Source of the DNA: UBA1424 sp041654095
Lineage (GTDB): Bacteria; Bacillota_I; Bacilli_A; RFN20; CAG-826
NCBI GenBank assembly: GCA_041654095.1
Contig: JBAZED010000004.1
Span: 1 to 64,000 of the forward strand
DNA length: 64,000 nucleotides
Direction: 5' to 3'
Every line of letters begins with the position of its first letter. Within the stretch, counting starts at the first letter, position 1. The position numbers were made by a program, and so were the translations under genes. The notes below the pieces were generated by a model that saw only the letters and a list, made by a program, of their open reading frames with translations, did not search any database and was not told the DNA's origin. Below, piece after piece: positions 7,935 to 16,357 of the stretch.

Positions 7935-9128
7935 TTATATATCGCGTTTCAAACGCATATGGAAGTGGGGGATGTCCGCATCGAGGAACTCATCTCCCTC
8001 TTTTTTAAAGCCGAGCTTTTCATAAAAGCCCAAAGCCTGCGTCTGAGCATCAAGAATGAAGGTGAGGGGCATGACCTTGGCGACGAGCCGGTCCATGAGG
8101 CTTTGCATCGCTTGTTTAGTGTAGCCCTGACCGCGATATTCCTTTAAAGTTGCGATGCGCGAGAGGTGGACGAGATGCGGCTTTTCGAAGTCGTAACGAA
8201 TCGTCCCGATCGGCGTGTTTTCCTTATAGATCAGCAGATGATTTTGGCCTTCATCGCTGCCGTCGAATTCATCGCGAGGCGGGACGCTTTGTTCAATTAA
8301 AAACACGGCGGTGCGAATCTCGACCATCGCGAGGGCATCCGCTTTGGTGAGGACCGGTTTGAGCGAGAGGGACGTGCCTTCTATTTTATAGAACACTTGT
8401 TTACCCCACAAATCCTCCTGTTCGTAATTCGAGAGCATCGTCAGGAAATTTTCCTTGGCGTCAGGATAATCCTCATATATATCTATCAGCATATTTTTAA
8501 TGTCTTCGCGCGTCGTCAATCCATCGCTCGGGCACGGGCTGGCGAGAACCGGCAATTTCTCTTCGGCGGCGCAGCGGATGATATCTTTTTCGCGCGTCAA
8601 AATCAGCGGGCGAATAAAATCGATATCGGTTTTTTCGAAGTGCATCTTCGGTGAAAAAGTCGCGATTCTCCCACCGTAGATCTCGTTCATGAAGAGCGTT
8701 TCAATCGCATCCTCGGCGTGGTGGGCGAAGGCCACCTTTGTCACGCCTAAGTGATGGGCCACTTTATTGATGGTTGCCTTCTTCATCCGCGAGCAGATCG
8801 AGCAGGGGAGATGAGCGCCTTCTCTGGTGTGGGCTTGCAGGATCGAATAGACGTTTTTTGCATCGGCGACATAAAGCGTCAAGCCTATATTTTCTAAATA
8901 GGCGCGAACCGGTTCGGGATCGAATGTGGGAAAGCCCAGATCGAGCATGACGGGGATGATTTCGAATTCCGATTGTGCGAACTTGCGGTAGAGGTTGAGA
9001 GCATAGGTTAAGACCAATGAATCCTTGCCTCCCGAGACGCCGACGATGATCTTGTCGCCGCTATTGATCAACGAAAAGCGCGTGTCGGCGTTGTGTATCG
9101 AAGCTAAGACTTTTCTGATGGCGCGCAT
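7935..9128 (-). CDS. TtcA-like tRNA thiolation ATPase fused to a GNAT acetyltransferase domain
   Basis: Residues ~1-245 are a PP-loop ATPase of the TtcA/TilS superfamily: SGGKDS at 32-37 and Cys109-x-x-Cys112 (PCSIC). A third cysteine, Cys199 (ASPCPSDG), falls where TtcA proteins bind an iron-sulfur cluster. Family members add sulfur to tRNA cytidine-32 or related positions. Residues ~255-397 form a separate GNAT domain (EIRTAVFLIEQ ... ATLKEYRGQGYTKQAM, FYEKLGFKKEGDEF), with the acetyl-CoA loop at 332-336. No stop or frameshift separates the two, so it appears to be a true fusion. It stands alone on the reverse strand. The acetyl acceptor is unknown. Confidence 0.82.
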   Translation of the reverse strand: MRAIRKVLASIHNADTRFSLINSGDKIIVGVSGGKDSLVLTYALNLYRKFAQSEFEIIPVMLDLGFPTFDPEPVRAYLENIGLTLYVADAKNVYSILQAHTREGAHLPCSICSRMKKATINKVAHHLGVTKVAFAHHAEDAIETLFMNEIYGGRIATFSPKMHFEKTDIDFIRPLILTREKDIIRCAAEEKLPVLASPCPSDGLTTREDIKNMLIDIYEDYPDAKENFLTMLSNYEQEDLWGKQVFYKIEGTSLSLKPVLTKADALAMVEIRTAVFLIEQSVPPRDEFDGSDEGQNHLLIYKENTPIGTIRYDFEKPHLVHLSRIATLKEYRGQGYTKQAMQSLMDRLVAKVMPLTFILDAQTQALGFYEKLGFKKEGDEFLDADIPHFHMRLKRDI

Positions 9129-9157
9129 TTGTGTGACCCTAACTAATCAAGTTAGAT

Positions 9158-9163
9158 TATAAT
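9158..9163 (+). promoter_or_regulatory. -10 element just before truB
   Basis: A perfect TATAAT lies 7 bases before the ATG at 9171, with no convincing -35. A start site about 7 bases downstream would give a nearly leaderless truB-ribF transcript, consistent with the lack of a Shine-Dalgarno sequence here. Confidence 0.5.
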
Positions 9164-9170
9164 GTTTACC

Positions 9171-10037
9171 ATGGAAAGTGTGAAACAAAAAAGCGGAATA
9201 ATTCTGATCGACAAAACCGAGGGTTTAACCTCGCGGCAAGTCGTCAACTCTCTTTCCTATAATTTGAGCACCAAGAAAGTCGGTCACATCGGGACGCTCG
9301 ACCCCTTCGCGACCGGCCTCTTGATTCTGACCATCAACCAGGCGACGAAGATCGGAGCTTATCTCGAGGCCCTCGATAAGACCTACGTCGCCAGATTAAA
9401 ACTCGGCGAAAAGACGGACACCGGCGATTTGACGGGCGAAATCATCGAGCGGAAAAGACCCGCAAAAAGCCTTGATTCAAGCGAAATATCGGCAATTATG
9501 GCGTCTTTTCTCGGAAAAAGAAAGCAAATCCCCCCGATGTTTAGCGCGCTTAAACGCGATGGTAAACCCCTATATAAATACGCTCGCCAAGGTCTTACTG
9601 TAGACCGCGAACCACGCGATATTGAAGTCTATGAGATCAACCTGATTTCGTTTGAAAACGAGATGGTTGAATTCTCTGCTCGCGTCAGCAAAGGGACGTA
9701 TCTTCGCACCTTGGGTGAAGAGATTGCGGAGGCCCTCGGCACGGTCGGCCATCTCGTCTCCTTGCGAAGGACAGCTATCGGTCGCTTCACGGTCGACCGA
9801 GCAATCAAAGCAGAAGGTGCAACTTATGATGATGCTGTTTCAATTGGCGAGGCTTTGCGCCATCTTCCTCAGCTTGAAATTGGCGGCCCGCAACTCCTCG
9901 ATGTCACGTACGGAAAGCCGATCAGCCTAAATCTCGAAGCCCCGCTCGTCCTCTTTTTAAAAGATGAGAAAGCGCTTGCTTTATATGAAAAGCGCGAAGA
10001 TGGTTTATACTATTGTCGGAGAGGTATTTTTGAGTGA
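9171..10037 (+). CDS. truB: tRNA pseudouridine(55) synthase TruB
   Basis: TruB makes pseudouridine-55 in the T-loop of tRNAs. The catalytic motif GHIGTLDPFATGLL, with its nucleophilic Asp, is intact. The family segments ILIDKTEGLTS, KTYVARLKLGEKTDTGD, PPMFSALKRDGKPLYKYAR and SKGTYLRTLGEEIAEALG follow in order. ATG 9171 gives 288 residues; ATG 9162 is in frame but overlaps the -10 element. Neither has a Shine-Dalgarno. The TGA stop overlaps the GTG start of ribF, so the pair is translationally coupled. Confidence 0.94.
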   Translation: MESVKQKSGIILIDKTEGLTSRQVVNSLSYNLSTKKVGHIGTLDPFATGLLILTINQATKIGAYLEALDKTYVARLKLGEKTDTGDLTGEIIERKRPAKSLDSSEISAIMASFLGKRKQIPPMFSALKRDGKPLYKYARQGLTVDREPRDIEVYEINLISFENEMVEFSARVSKGTYLRTLGEEIAEALGTVGHLVSLRRTAIGRFTVDRAIKAEGATYDDAVSIGEALRHLPQLEIGGPQLLDVTYGKPISLNLEAPLVLFLKDEKALALYEKREDGLYYCRRGIFE

Positions 10038-10927
10038 AAACGATTCTCCTCGATTTGGATAACATCGCGCCGTTTGACCACCCGACGAGCCTGTGTTTGG
10101 GCAATTTTGACGGCGTCCATATCGGCCATCAAAAACTCATCACCCAAGCCGTTTTGGATAGCGGTGGCGAGGTCGCCATCTTAACCTTTGACGCCCCGAT
10201 TGGCACGATCATCGACGGCCGCAAAGCCAAGGATGTTTTGACATCGGTCAGCGATCGTTTCCGCATCATCCATCGGCTCGGGGCCGACTACTTGCTCGTC
10301 GCTCATCTCGAGGCGCGCCTTTTGAACATGATGGCGCTTGATTTCATCGAACAAGTATTGAATAAACTCAATATCAATAAAATATTCATCGGCGAAGATT
10401 TTCGCTTTGGCAAAGGTCAAACCGGTGATGTTGACTTGCTGAAGAAGCACTTTGAAGTCATCGCTCTTCCCCTCCTCGATGTCGAGCATCAGAAAGTCTC
10501 GACGAGTCAGATTATCACCCTTATAAAACATGGTGATATCATTCGCGCGAATCAGCTCTTAGGACGCCACTATCAGATGCACGGCGTCGTCGGCGAAGGC
10601 CTTCACAATGGAAGGACGATCGGATTTCCGACCGCGAACCTGAAATTGAGCGCCCCCTATGTCATCCCCAAGTTCGGCGTCTACAAAACCGTCTGCTACA
10701 TCGATGGCTTTCCGCATCTCTCGCTGACGAACGTCGGCATCCATCCGACGATTCAAGAGCTCGACATGCCGTCCATCGAAGTTCACATTCCCAACTACGA
10801 AGGCGATGATTACGGCAAGAGCATGTATTTGGAATTCATCGCTTTTCTACGGCCTGAAAAGCACTTTGCTTCGCTCGATGAACTGCGCGAACAAATCGCT
10901 GTGGATATCGCCTCGATCAAACCCTAA
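10034..10927 (+). CDS. ribF: Bifunctional riboflavin kinase/FAD synthetase
   Basis: RibF converts riboflavin to FMN and FMN to FAD in the cytosol. The N-terminal nucleotidyltransferase half (~1-180) has LGNFDGVHIGHQKLI and FIGEDFRFGKG. The C-terminal flavokinase half has GRTIGFPTANL, with a following FGVYKT and N-VGIHPT. Length (297 aa) is slightly short but complete. The GTG start overlaps the truB stop, and the truB-ribF-rpsO-pnp order is common in Bacillota. The FAD-using enzymes encoded at 13.6-16.4 kb are plausible consumers of its product. Confidence 0.95.
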   Translation: MKTILLDLDNIAPFDHPTSLCLGNFDGVHIGHQKLITQAVLDSGGEVAILTFDAPIGTIIDGRKAKDVLTSVSDRFRIIHRLGADYLLVAHLEARLLNMMALDFIEQVLNKLNINKIFIGEDFRFGKGQTGDVDLLKKHFEVIALPLLDVEHQKVSTSQIITLIKHGDIIRANQLLGRHYQMHGVVGEGLHNGRTIGFPTANLKLSAPYVIPKFGVYKTVCYIDGFPHLSLTNVGIHPTIQELDMPSIEVHIPNYEGDDYGKSMYLEFIAFLRPEKHFASLDELREQIAVDIASIKP

Positions 10928-10938
10928 AGAAATAATAT

Positions 10939-10967
10939 TTGCATTCGCGAATCAGACACTATATATT
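10939..10967 (+). promoter_or_regulatory. Promoter of rpsO
   Basis: TTGCAT (10939-10944) is followed after 17 bases by TATATT (10962-10967), a good sigma-A type promoter. It starts right after the ribF stop, so rpsO has its own transcription start near 10974. Confidence 0.65.
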
Positions 10968-10974
10968 TATATAA

Positions 10975-11036
10975 GCGACTTGGTCGATGCCTAGTGAGTC
11001 TCCGACGCTAAGCGCTGATCAAGCTAAGTAAATATG
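10975..11036 (+). promoter_or_regulatory. Structured rpsO leader, possible S15 autoregulatory site
   Basis: The ~75-base leader can fold. CTTGGTC (10979-10985) pairs with GATCAAG (11017-11023), enclosing a second stem TAGT-GTC (10992-11000) with GACGCTA (11004-11010). rpsO leaders in several bacteria bind S15 and repress translation. That this leader does so is inferred from position and structure only. Confidence 0.4.
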
Positions 11037-11051
11037 AAGGAGGAAAACGAC

Positions 11052-11321
11052 ATGGCACTATCCAAAGAGAAGGTTGCCGAAATCGTCCTAAAGTATGGCA
11101 AAAACGCCAGCGATTCCGGTTCCCCGGCCGTCCAGATTGCCTTGCTCACCGAACAGATTATCAATCTGACCGAGCACCTAAAGGCCAATAAGAAAGACCA
11201 TCATTGCCGCCGCGGCTTATTGATTGCCGTCGGCAAGCGCAGAAGCCTGCTCGATTACCTAAATCGGACGGACCGCGATGCCTACATCAAGCTCATCGCC
11301 GACCTCGGAATCCGCAAATAG
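11052..11321 (+). CDS. rpsO: 30S ribosomal protein S15
   Basis: S15 is a primary 16S rRNA-binding protein of the platform and bridges the subunits. The 89-residue product is full length for the family: SGSPAVQIALLTEQI, a central LTEHLKANKKDHHCRRGLL loop contacting rRNA, and RRSLLDYLNRTD near the end. ATG 11052 follows AAGGAGG (~11037-11043); the in-frame ATG 11034 would overlap that site. It has its own promoter and a terminator behind it, and pnp follows, the usual pairing. Confidence 0.97.
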   Translation: MALSKEKVAEIVLKYGKNASDSGSPAVQIALLTEQIINLTEHLKANKKDHHCRRGLLIAVGKRRSLLDYLNRTDRDAYIKLIADLGIRK

Positions 11322-11337
11322 CGTAACGAAATGAGTG

Positions 11338-11363
11338 AACCGCGAGAAATCGCGGTTTTTCTT
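11338..11363 (+). terminator. Intrinsic terminator after rpsO
   Basis: AACCGCGA (11338-11345) pairs with TCGCGGTT (11350-11357) around a GAAA tetraloop, followed by a T-rich run. It separates rpsO from the pnp promoter. Confidence 0.85.
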
Positions 11364-11393
11364 TTCGATTTCATATTACTTTCTAATATGATG

Positions 11394-11402
11394 TGTTATA
11401 AT
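11394..11402 (+). promoter_or_regulatory. Extended -10 promoter of pnp
   Basis: TGT directly before TATAAT (11397-11402) forms an extended -10 element. The -35 region is weak. The start codon lies 35 bases downstream, with GAGGA as ribosome binding site. Confidence 0.55.
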
Positions 11403-11437
11403 TAACAATCGTTAAATGAAATGAGGAAAACAGAAAA

Positions 11438-13621
11438 ATGAAGAAAACATTCGAATTAAAATTCGAAGGAAGAGAACTCACCATCGAAGTCGGTGAGCTC
11501 GCCAAGCAAGCAGACGGCGCCGTGCTCGTCCGCTACGGCGAAACGGTCGTCTTGTCAACCGCCGTCGCCAGCAAAGAAATGAAAGACAGCGACTTCTTCC
11601 CCCTGACGATCGGCTATGAAGAAAAACAATACGCCGTCGGCAAAATTCCCGGCTCCTTCTTAAGAAGAGAAGGCCGTCCGAGCGAACATGCCACTTTGAC
11701 CGCCCGCTTGATCGATCGCCCGATTCGCCCGATGTTCGCCGAAGGATTCCGCAATGAAGTACAAGTCGTCAATACCGTCTTGAGCGTCGATTTAGACAAC
11801 ACGCCGGAAATGTCGGCGATGTTAGGCTCTTCGCTCGCTTTATCAATCAGCGATATTCCCTTTAATGGTCCTATCGCCGGCGTCCAAGTCGGCCGCGTCG
11901 ATGGCAAGTTCGTCATCAACCCGACCGTCTCCGAAAGCGAAAAATCCGATATCCACCTCTCCGTCGCCGGCACCAAAGATGCCATCAACATGGTTGAAGC
12001 CGGAGCCGCGGAAGTCGCTGAAGAAGATATGCTCGCAGCATTGATGTTCGGCCATCAAGCCATCGTTAAATTATGCGAATTTCAAGAGAAGATCATCGCT
12101 GAAGTCGGCGTCGCCAAACGCGAAATCACCCTCTATCACGTCTGCCCGATAATTGAAAAGGATATTAAGGATCGCGCTGAGCAGCGCTTGATCAAAGCCA
12201 TCTCCATCTTTGACAAACTCGAACGGCAAAATGCCATCGATGACATTCAAAAAGAAATAATCAACGACTATGAAAACCGCAAATACGAATCCGAAAAAAT
12301 CGCCAAAGACACCGCCGCGATGGTCAAGGAAGTTCTCGAAACCATCGTCGCTAACGAAGTTAGACGGTTGATCACCGAAGACAAGATTCGCCCCGACGGC
12401 CGCAAGGTCGATGAAATTCGCCCTCTTTCCGCGCAAATCGACATCTTGCCGAGAACCCATGGTTCCGGCCTCTTCACCAGAGGTCAGACCCAAGTCTTGT
12501 CGGTCACGACCCTCGGCGCACTTAAAGATGAGCAGATCATCGATAATCTCACCTCCGAAGATACGAGACGATTCATGCATCACTACAACTTCCCACCTTA
12601 TTCCGTTGGTGAAGTCGGCAGGATGGGCAATCCCGGACGCCGCGAAATCGGCCATGGCGCCTTAGGCGAAAGAGCCCTTTCCTACGTCATACCCAACGAA
12701 GAAGAATTCCCATATACCATCCGCGTCGTCAGCGAAGTCCTCGAATCGAATGGTTCGTCGTCACAAGCTAGCATATGCGCAGGTTGCATGTCTCTGATGG
12801 CCGCCGGCGTCCCGATCAAAGCGATGGTCAGCGGTATCGCGATGGGCTTAGTCACTTCCGGACCTTTGGATGGAAAGCATCCATATACTATTTTGACGGA
12901 TATTCAAGGTCTCGAAGACCACTTTGGCGATATGGACTTTAAAGTCGCCGGCACCGAAAAAGGTATCACCGCTCTGCAGATGGATATCAAAATTCGCGGT
13001 ATCACCCGCGATGTTTTACACGAAGCGCTAGCCGAAGCTCATAGGGCGCGCGCTGTCGTCCGCGATGCGATGTCAAAGGCGATTGTCGAACCGCGTCCCG
13101 AAGTCGGCAAATACGCTCCAAAACTAGATAAGATGAGAATTGATGTCGACAAGATCCGCGATGTCATCGGCACCGGTGGCAAAGTCATCAACGATATTAT
13201 CGCCAAGTGCGACGATGTCAAGATCGACGTCGATGACGATGGTTTCGTCGTCATCTATCACATGGACCGCGCCGCGATTAACAAAGCGAAGCAGATGATC
13301 GAAGATATCGTCCGTGTCGCCAAGATCGGCGAGGTGTTTGAAGGAACCGTCACGCGAGTCGAAGATTACGGCGCTTTCGTCAACCTCTTCGGCAACGTCG
13401 ATGGACTGTGCCACGTCTCGCGCCTCGGCTGGGGCTATGTCGCCAATGCGAGCGATGTCGTCAAAGTCGGGCAGAAGATGAAAGTCGTCGTCAGCGAAAT
13501 CGACGATCACGGCAAAGTCAAAGTCTCGCACCGCGAATTTACCGACAAGCCGGACAACTATGTTGAGCGCCCGGAAAGACCGGCCTTTAACAAAGGCGGC
13601 AAGAAGCCATTCCGCAAATAA
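11438..13621 (+). CDS. pnp: Polyribonucleotide nucleotidyltransferase (PNPase)
   Basis: PNPase degrades RNA 3'-to-5' by phosphorolysis and acts in mRNA turnover. The 727 residues hold two RNase PH-like domains (~1-210 and ~310-540) joined by a helical linker, a KH domain (IRDVIGTGGKVINDII, ~555-610) and an S1 domain (GEVFEGTVTRVEDYGAFVNL, ~620-690). Key segments of the second PH domain are present: FMHHYNFPPYSVGE, GRREIGHGALGERAL and SNGSSSQASICAG. The usual TMVSGIAMG-like stretch appears as KAMVSGIAMGL. Length and domain order are canonical. Confidence 0.97.
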   Translation: MKKTFELKFEGRELTIEVGELAKQADGAVLVRYGETVVLSTAVASKEMKDSDFFPLTIGYEEKQYAVGKIPGSFLRREGRPSEHATLTARLIDRPIRPMFAEGFRNEVQVVNTVLSVDLDNTPEMSAMLGSSLALSISDIPFNGPIAGVQVGRVDGKFVINPTVSESEKSDIHLSVAGTKDAINMVEAGAAEVAEEDMLAALMFGHQAIVKLCEFQEKIIAEVGVAKREITLYHVCPIIEKDIKDRAEQRLIKAISIFDKLERQNAIDDIQKEIINDYENRKYESEKIAKDTAAMVKEVLETIVANEVRRLITEDKIRPDGRKVDEIRPLSAQIDILPRTHGSGLFTRGQTQVLSVTTLGALKDEQIIDNLTSEDTRRFMHHYNFPPYSVGEVGRMGNPGRREIGHGALGERALSYVIPNEEEFPYTIRVVSEVLESNGSSSQASICAGCMSLMAAGVPIKAMVSGIAMGLVTSGPLDGKHPYTILTDIQGLEDHFGDMDFKVAGTEKGITALQMDIKIRGITRDVLHEALAEAHRARAVVRDAMSKAIVEPRPEVGKYAPKLDKMRIDVDKIRDVIGTGGKVINDIIAKCDDVKIDVDDDGFVVIYHMDRAAINKAKQMIEDIVRVAKIGEVFEGTVTRVEDYGAFVNLFGNVDGLCHVSRLGWGYVANASDVVKVGQKMKVVVSEIDDHGKVKVSHREFTDKPDNYVERPERPAFNKGGKKPFRK

Positions 13622-13658
13622 TAAGACGACAGTCTTACCTATAGAAGAGGTGTTTTTG

Positions 13659-15104
13659 ATGTATGATGTAATCGTCATTGGAGCTGGTGTCGTCGGCGCC
13701 CTCATCGCCCGTGAACTTGCCCACTTTCAGTTGCACGTCCTCGTCCTCGATAAAGAAAACGATGTCGGGAATGAGACGACGATGGCGAATTCGGCCATCG
13801 TCCACTCGGGCTACGATCCGGTTCCCGGCAGCCTTAAAGCTCGTTTTAATGTGGCCGGCAACGCCATGTTCGACCAATTGGCCGATGAACTCGATTTCCA
13901 TTTTGGCCGCGTCGGTAGCCTGACGCTCGCTCTGACTGAAGAGCAAATACCCGTTTTGCTCAATCTTCGGCGCCAAGCCCACCTTAATCATGTCGACGTC
14001 AAATTATTGACGCCCGACGAAGTGCTGGGCATGGAGCCCAATATCAACCCCGGCGTCAAAGGCGCGCTGTTCGCACCGACCGCCGGCATCGTCGATCCTT
14101 TCAACTTGACCGCTCACGCCATGGAAAATGCCGTCGATAACGGCGTTGAACTTCACTTATGTGAAGAAGTGACCAGCATTTCCGACCAGAAAAAAGAAGG
14201 GCGATTCGAAGTTAGAACCTCACATCAGACATATTACGGCAAGATTGTCATAAACTGCGCCGGCGTCTATGCCGACAGAATCGCCAGCATGGTCGGGGAG
14301 ATCGATTTCGCGATCAACCCCCGCAAAGGCGAATACCTAATTCTCGATCATTACTCTCCTGATTTAGTGAACTCGACTCTTTTTCCGCTCCCGACCGATA
14401 AGGGCAAAGGTATCTTGATCTCGCCGACGACGAGCGGGAATTACATCTTGGGTCCGAGCAGCGAATTCGTCGATGAAAAAGACGACTTAGCGACCGATCG
14501 ACCGACGATTGAACAAGTTAAAAAAGACGTGCAAAATCTCGTCCCCTCTGTGCCTTTTGGTGAAGCCATCCGCGTTTTTGCGGGATTAAGAGCGTCTTCG
14601 AGCCGCGGCGATTTTATCGTCGAAGCGATGCTGGGTCACGACTGCTTGATCAATGTGGCCGGAATCGAATCACCAGGTTTAGCTTCCTCGCCGGCCATCG
14701 CCAAATATGTCGTCGAAGAGCTCGTCGCGAAGCGCATCGAACTCATTAAGAATGAAAAGTTCAATCCCCGTGTTCGCCGTTATATTAACCTTAAGGCGCT
14801 ATCCATACACGAGCAGAACGAACTGATAAAAAAGAATCGCCGCTTCGGGCACATCGTCTGCAATTGCGAGAAGATTTCGCTCGGTGAGCTCGATGATCTG
14901 ATGGCGCGCTCCGTCCCGCCGCGGACGGTCAAAGCCGTCAAGAAGAGATCGCGAGCTGGATTTGGCAAATGCCAAGGTGGCTTCTGCCAACCGGCGATTG
15001 TCAAATATCTCGCCGATTTTTATCAAGTCGATCTGACCGATGTCTTATATGATAAAGGCGGTTCAAACATTTTGAAGTGTTCGACTAAGGAGTGCAAGTT
15101 ATGA
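13659..15104 (+). CDS. FAD-dependent glycerol-3-phosphate dehydrogenase-like oxidoreductase with C-terminal BFD [2Fe-2S] domain
   Basis: A 481-residue DAO-superfamily flavoprotein. The N-terminal Rossmann motif GAGVVGALIAREL binds FAD, and ANSAIVHSGYDP plus the central substrate domain match the GlpA/LhgO group. The last ~80 residues hold CNC (~405) and CQGGFC (~450), the pattern of a BFD-like iron-sulfur domain. ATG 13659 with AGAGGTG upstream is used; an in-frame ATG at 13560 lies inside pnp. With the next two genes it forms the trio seen in many anaerobic Bacillota. I infer oxidation of glycerol-3-phosphate or a 2-hydroxyacid; sequence alone does not decide. Confidence 0.85.
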   Translation: MYDVIVIGAGVVGALIARELAHFQLHVLVLDKENDVGNETTMANSAIVHSGYDPVPGSLKARFNVAGNAMFDQLADELDFHFGRVGSLTLALTEEQIPVLLNLRRQAHLNHVDVKLLTPDEVLGMEPNINPGVKGALFAPTAGIVDPFNLTAHAMENAVDNGVELHLCEEVTSISDQKKEGRFEVRTSHQTYYGKIVINCAGVYADRIASMVGEIDFAINPRKGEYLILDHYSPDLVNSTLFPLPTDKGKGILISPTTSGNYILGPSSEFVDEKDDLATDRPTIEQVKKDVQNLVPSVPFGEAIRVFAGLRASSSRGDFIVEAMLGHDCLINVAGIESPGLASSPAIAKYVVEELVAKRIELIKNEKFNPRVRRYINLKALSIHEQNELIKKNRRFGHIVCNCEKISLGELDDLMARSVPPRTVKAVKKRSRAGFGKCQGGFCQPAIVKYLADFYQVDLTDVLYDKGGSNILKCSTKECKL

Positions 15105-16357
15105 ACGAGCGCGATCTAGTCATCATCGGTGGCGGCTCGGCCGGAATGGCCGCGGCGATCGCAGCCTACGATGCCGGTTTGACCGACATCATCATCCTCG
15201 AAAAAGGCAAGCGGTTGGGGGGGATTTTGAATCAGTGCATCCACAATGGCTTTGGCCTCGAAGAGTTTAAAGAGCAATTGACCGGTCCCGAGTTTATGAC
15301 CCGCCTCGCGGTCGAAGTTAAAAAGCGGAGCATCGACATTCGTTTCGAATCGAATGTCATCGGGCTCACCAAGAAGAAAGTCGTCACCTTTTCAAACGCC
15401 ATCGATGGCCTGGTCCAAATTCAAGCCAAAGCCGTCATCTTAGCGATGGGATGCTACGAGCGGAGCGCCGGCGCCATTCAAATCCCAGGCGAGCGCCCGA
15501 GCGGCATCATCACGGCCGGCACGGCTCAACTCTACCTCAATGAGATGGGTTGCTTAGTCGGCAAGCGCGTCTTCATTTTGGGGAGCGGCGATATCGGCCT
15601 CATCATGGCCCGCCGGTTGACGCTCGAAGGGGCGAAAGTTCTCGGCGTCAGCGAGATCATGCCCTATAGCAACGGCCTCAATCGCAACATCATCGAGTGC
15701 TTGCACGATTTCGATATTCCCCTTTACTTATCGCACACCGTCACCAAAACATTTGGCAAGAGCCGCCTTGAGAAGATCGAGATTTCACGAGTCGACGACA
15801 AATTCAATCCCATCCCCGGAACGGAGAAGGAATTAGAAGTCGATACCTTGCTCCTCTCCATCGGCTTGATCCCTAGCAATGATCTATTGAAGAAGCTCGG
15901 CCTGCCGGTTTCCAAGGCTCGCGGCGCGATCGTCGATGAGCATTACATGACCGATATTCCCGGCATCTTCAGCGCCGGCAATGTCCTGCATGTCCACGAC
16001 CTGGCCGACTACGTGACCGCCGAGGCCCACTCCTGCGGCAAAGGCGCGGCCGCCTATGTCGCCGGAAAATGGAATTTGGACGCTCCGTCTTTTTCCGTCG
16101 CCAACGGTAAAAACGTCCTCTATGTCGTCCCGCATCGCGTACGCCTCGCCAATCTCGACGACCATCTAACCATCAAATTCCGCGTCATCAAGCCCCTTCA
16201 AAATCAAGTTTTGACCTTCACTTTTAACGGTCAAGTCATCAAGAAGATCATCAAGCCCTTCATCATCCCGAGCGAGATGCAGAAAGTCCGCCTCCCCAAG
16301 GAGCTCTTTGAGCGGCAGGACGGCGAGTTGATCGTCTCTTCAGAGGATCGCATATGA
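15101..16357 (+). CDS. NAD(P)/FAD-dependent pyridine nucleotide-disulfide family oxidoreductase
   Basis: This 418-residue flavoprotein has an FAD-binding GGGSAGMAAAIAAYDAG at the N terminus. A second Rossmann motif for NAD(P), GSGDIGLIMARRL, lies near residue 165. The FAD-contacting segment is IPGIFSAGNVLHVHD (~285), followed by the helix with AEAHSCGKGAA. The usual CxxxxC redox disulfide of disulfide reductases is not visible. ATG 15101 overlaps the stop of the preceding gene (ATGA), with AAGGAG upstream, so the subunits are probably made together. I infer it passes electrons between the dehydrogenase and NAD(P). Confidence 0.85.
   Translation: MNERDLVIIGGGSAGMAAAIAAYDAGLTDIIILEKGKRLGGILNQCIHNGFGLEEFKEQLTGPEFMTRLAVEVKKRSIDIRFESNVIGLTKKKVVTFSNAIDGLVQIQAKAVILAMGCYERSAGAIQIPGERPSGIITAGTAQLYLNEMGCLVGKRVFILGSGDIGLIMARRLTLEGAKVLGVSEIMPYSNGLNRNIIECLHDFDIPLYLSHTVTKTFGKSRLEKIEISRVDDKFNPIPGTEKELEVDTLLLSIGLIPSNDLLKKLGLPVSKARGAIVDEHYMTDIPGIFSAGNVLHVHDLADYVTAEAHSCGKGAAAYVAGKWNLDAPSFSVANGKNVLYVVPHRVRLANLDDHLTIKFRVIKPLQNQVLTFTFNGQVIKKIIKPFIIPSEMQKVRLPKELFERQDGELIVSSEDRI

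Noticed and set aside
13560..13658. Longer N-terminus for the glycerol-3-phosphate dehydrogenase-like gene
   Set aside because: It would overlap pnp by 62 bases and place 33 residues before the Rossmann fold; ATG 13659 has a good ribosome binding site.
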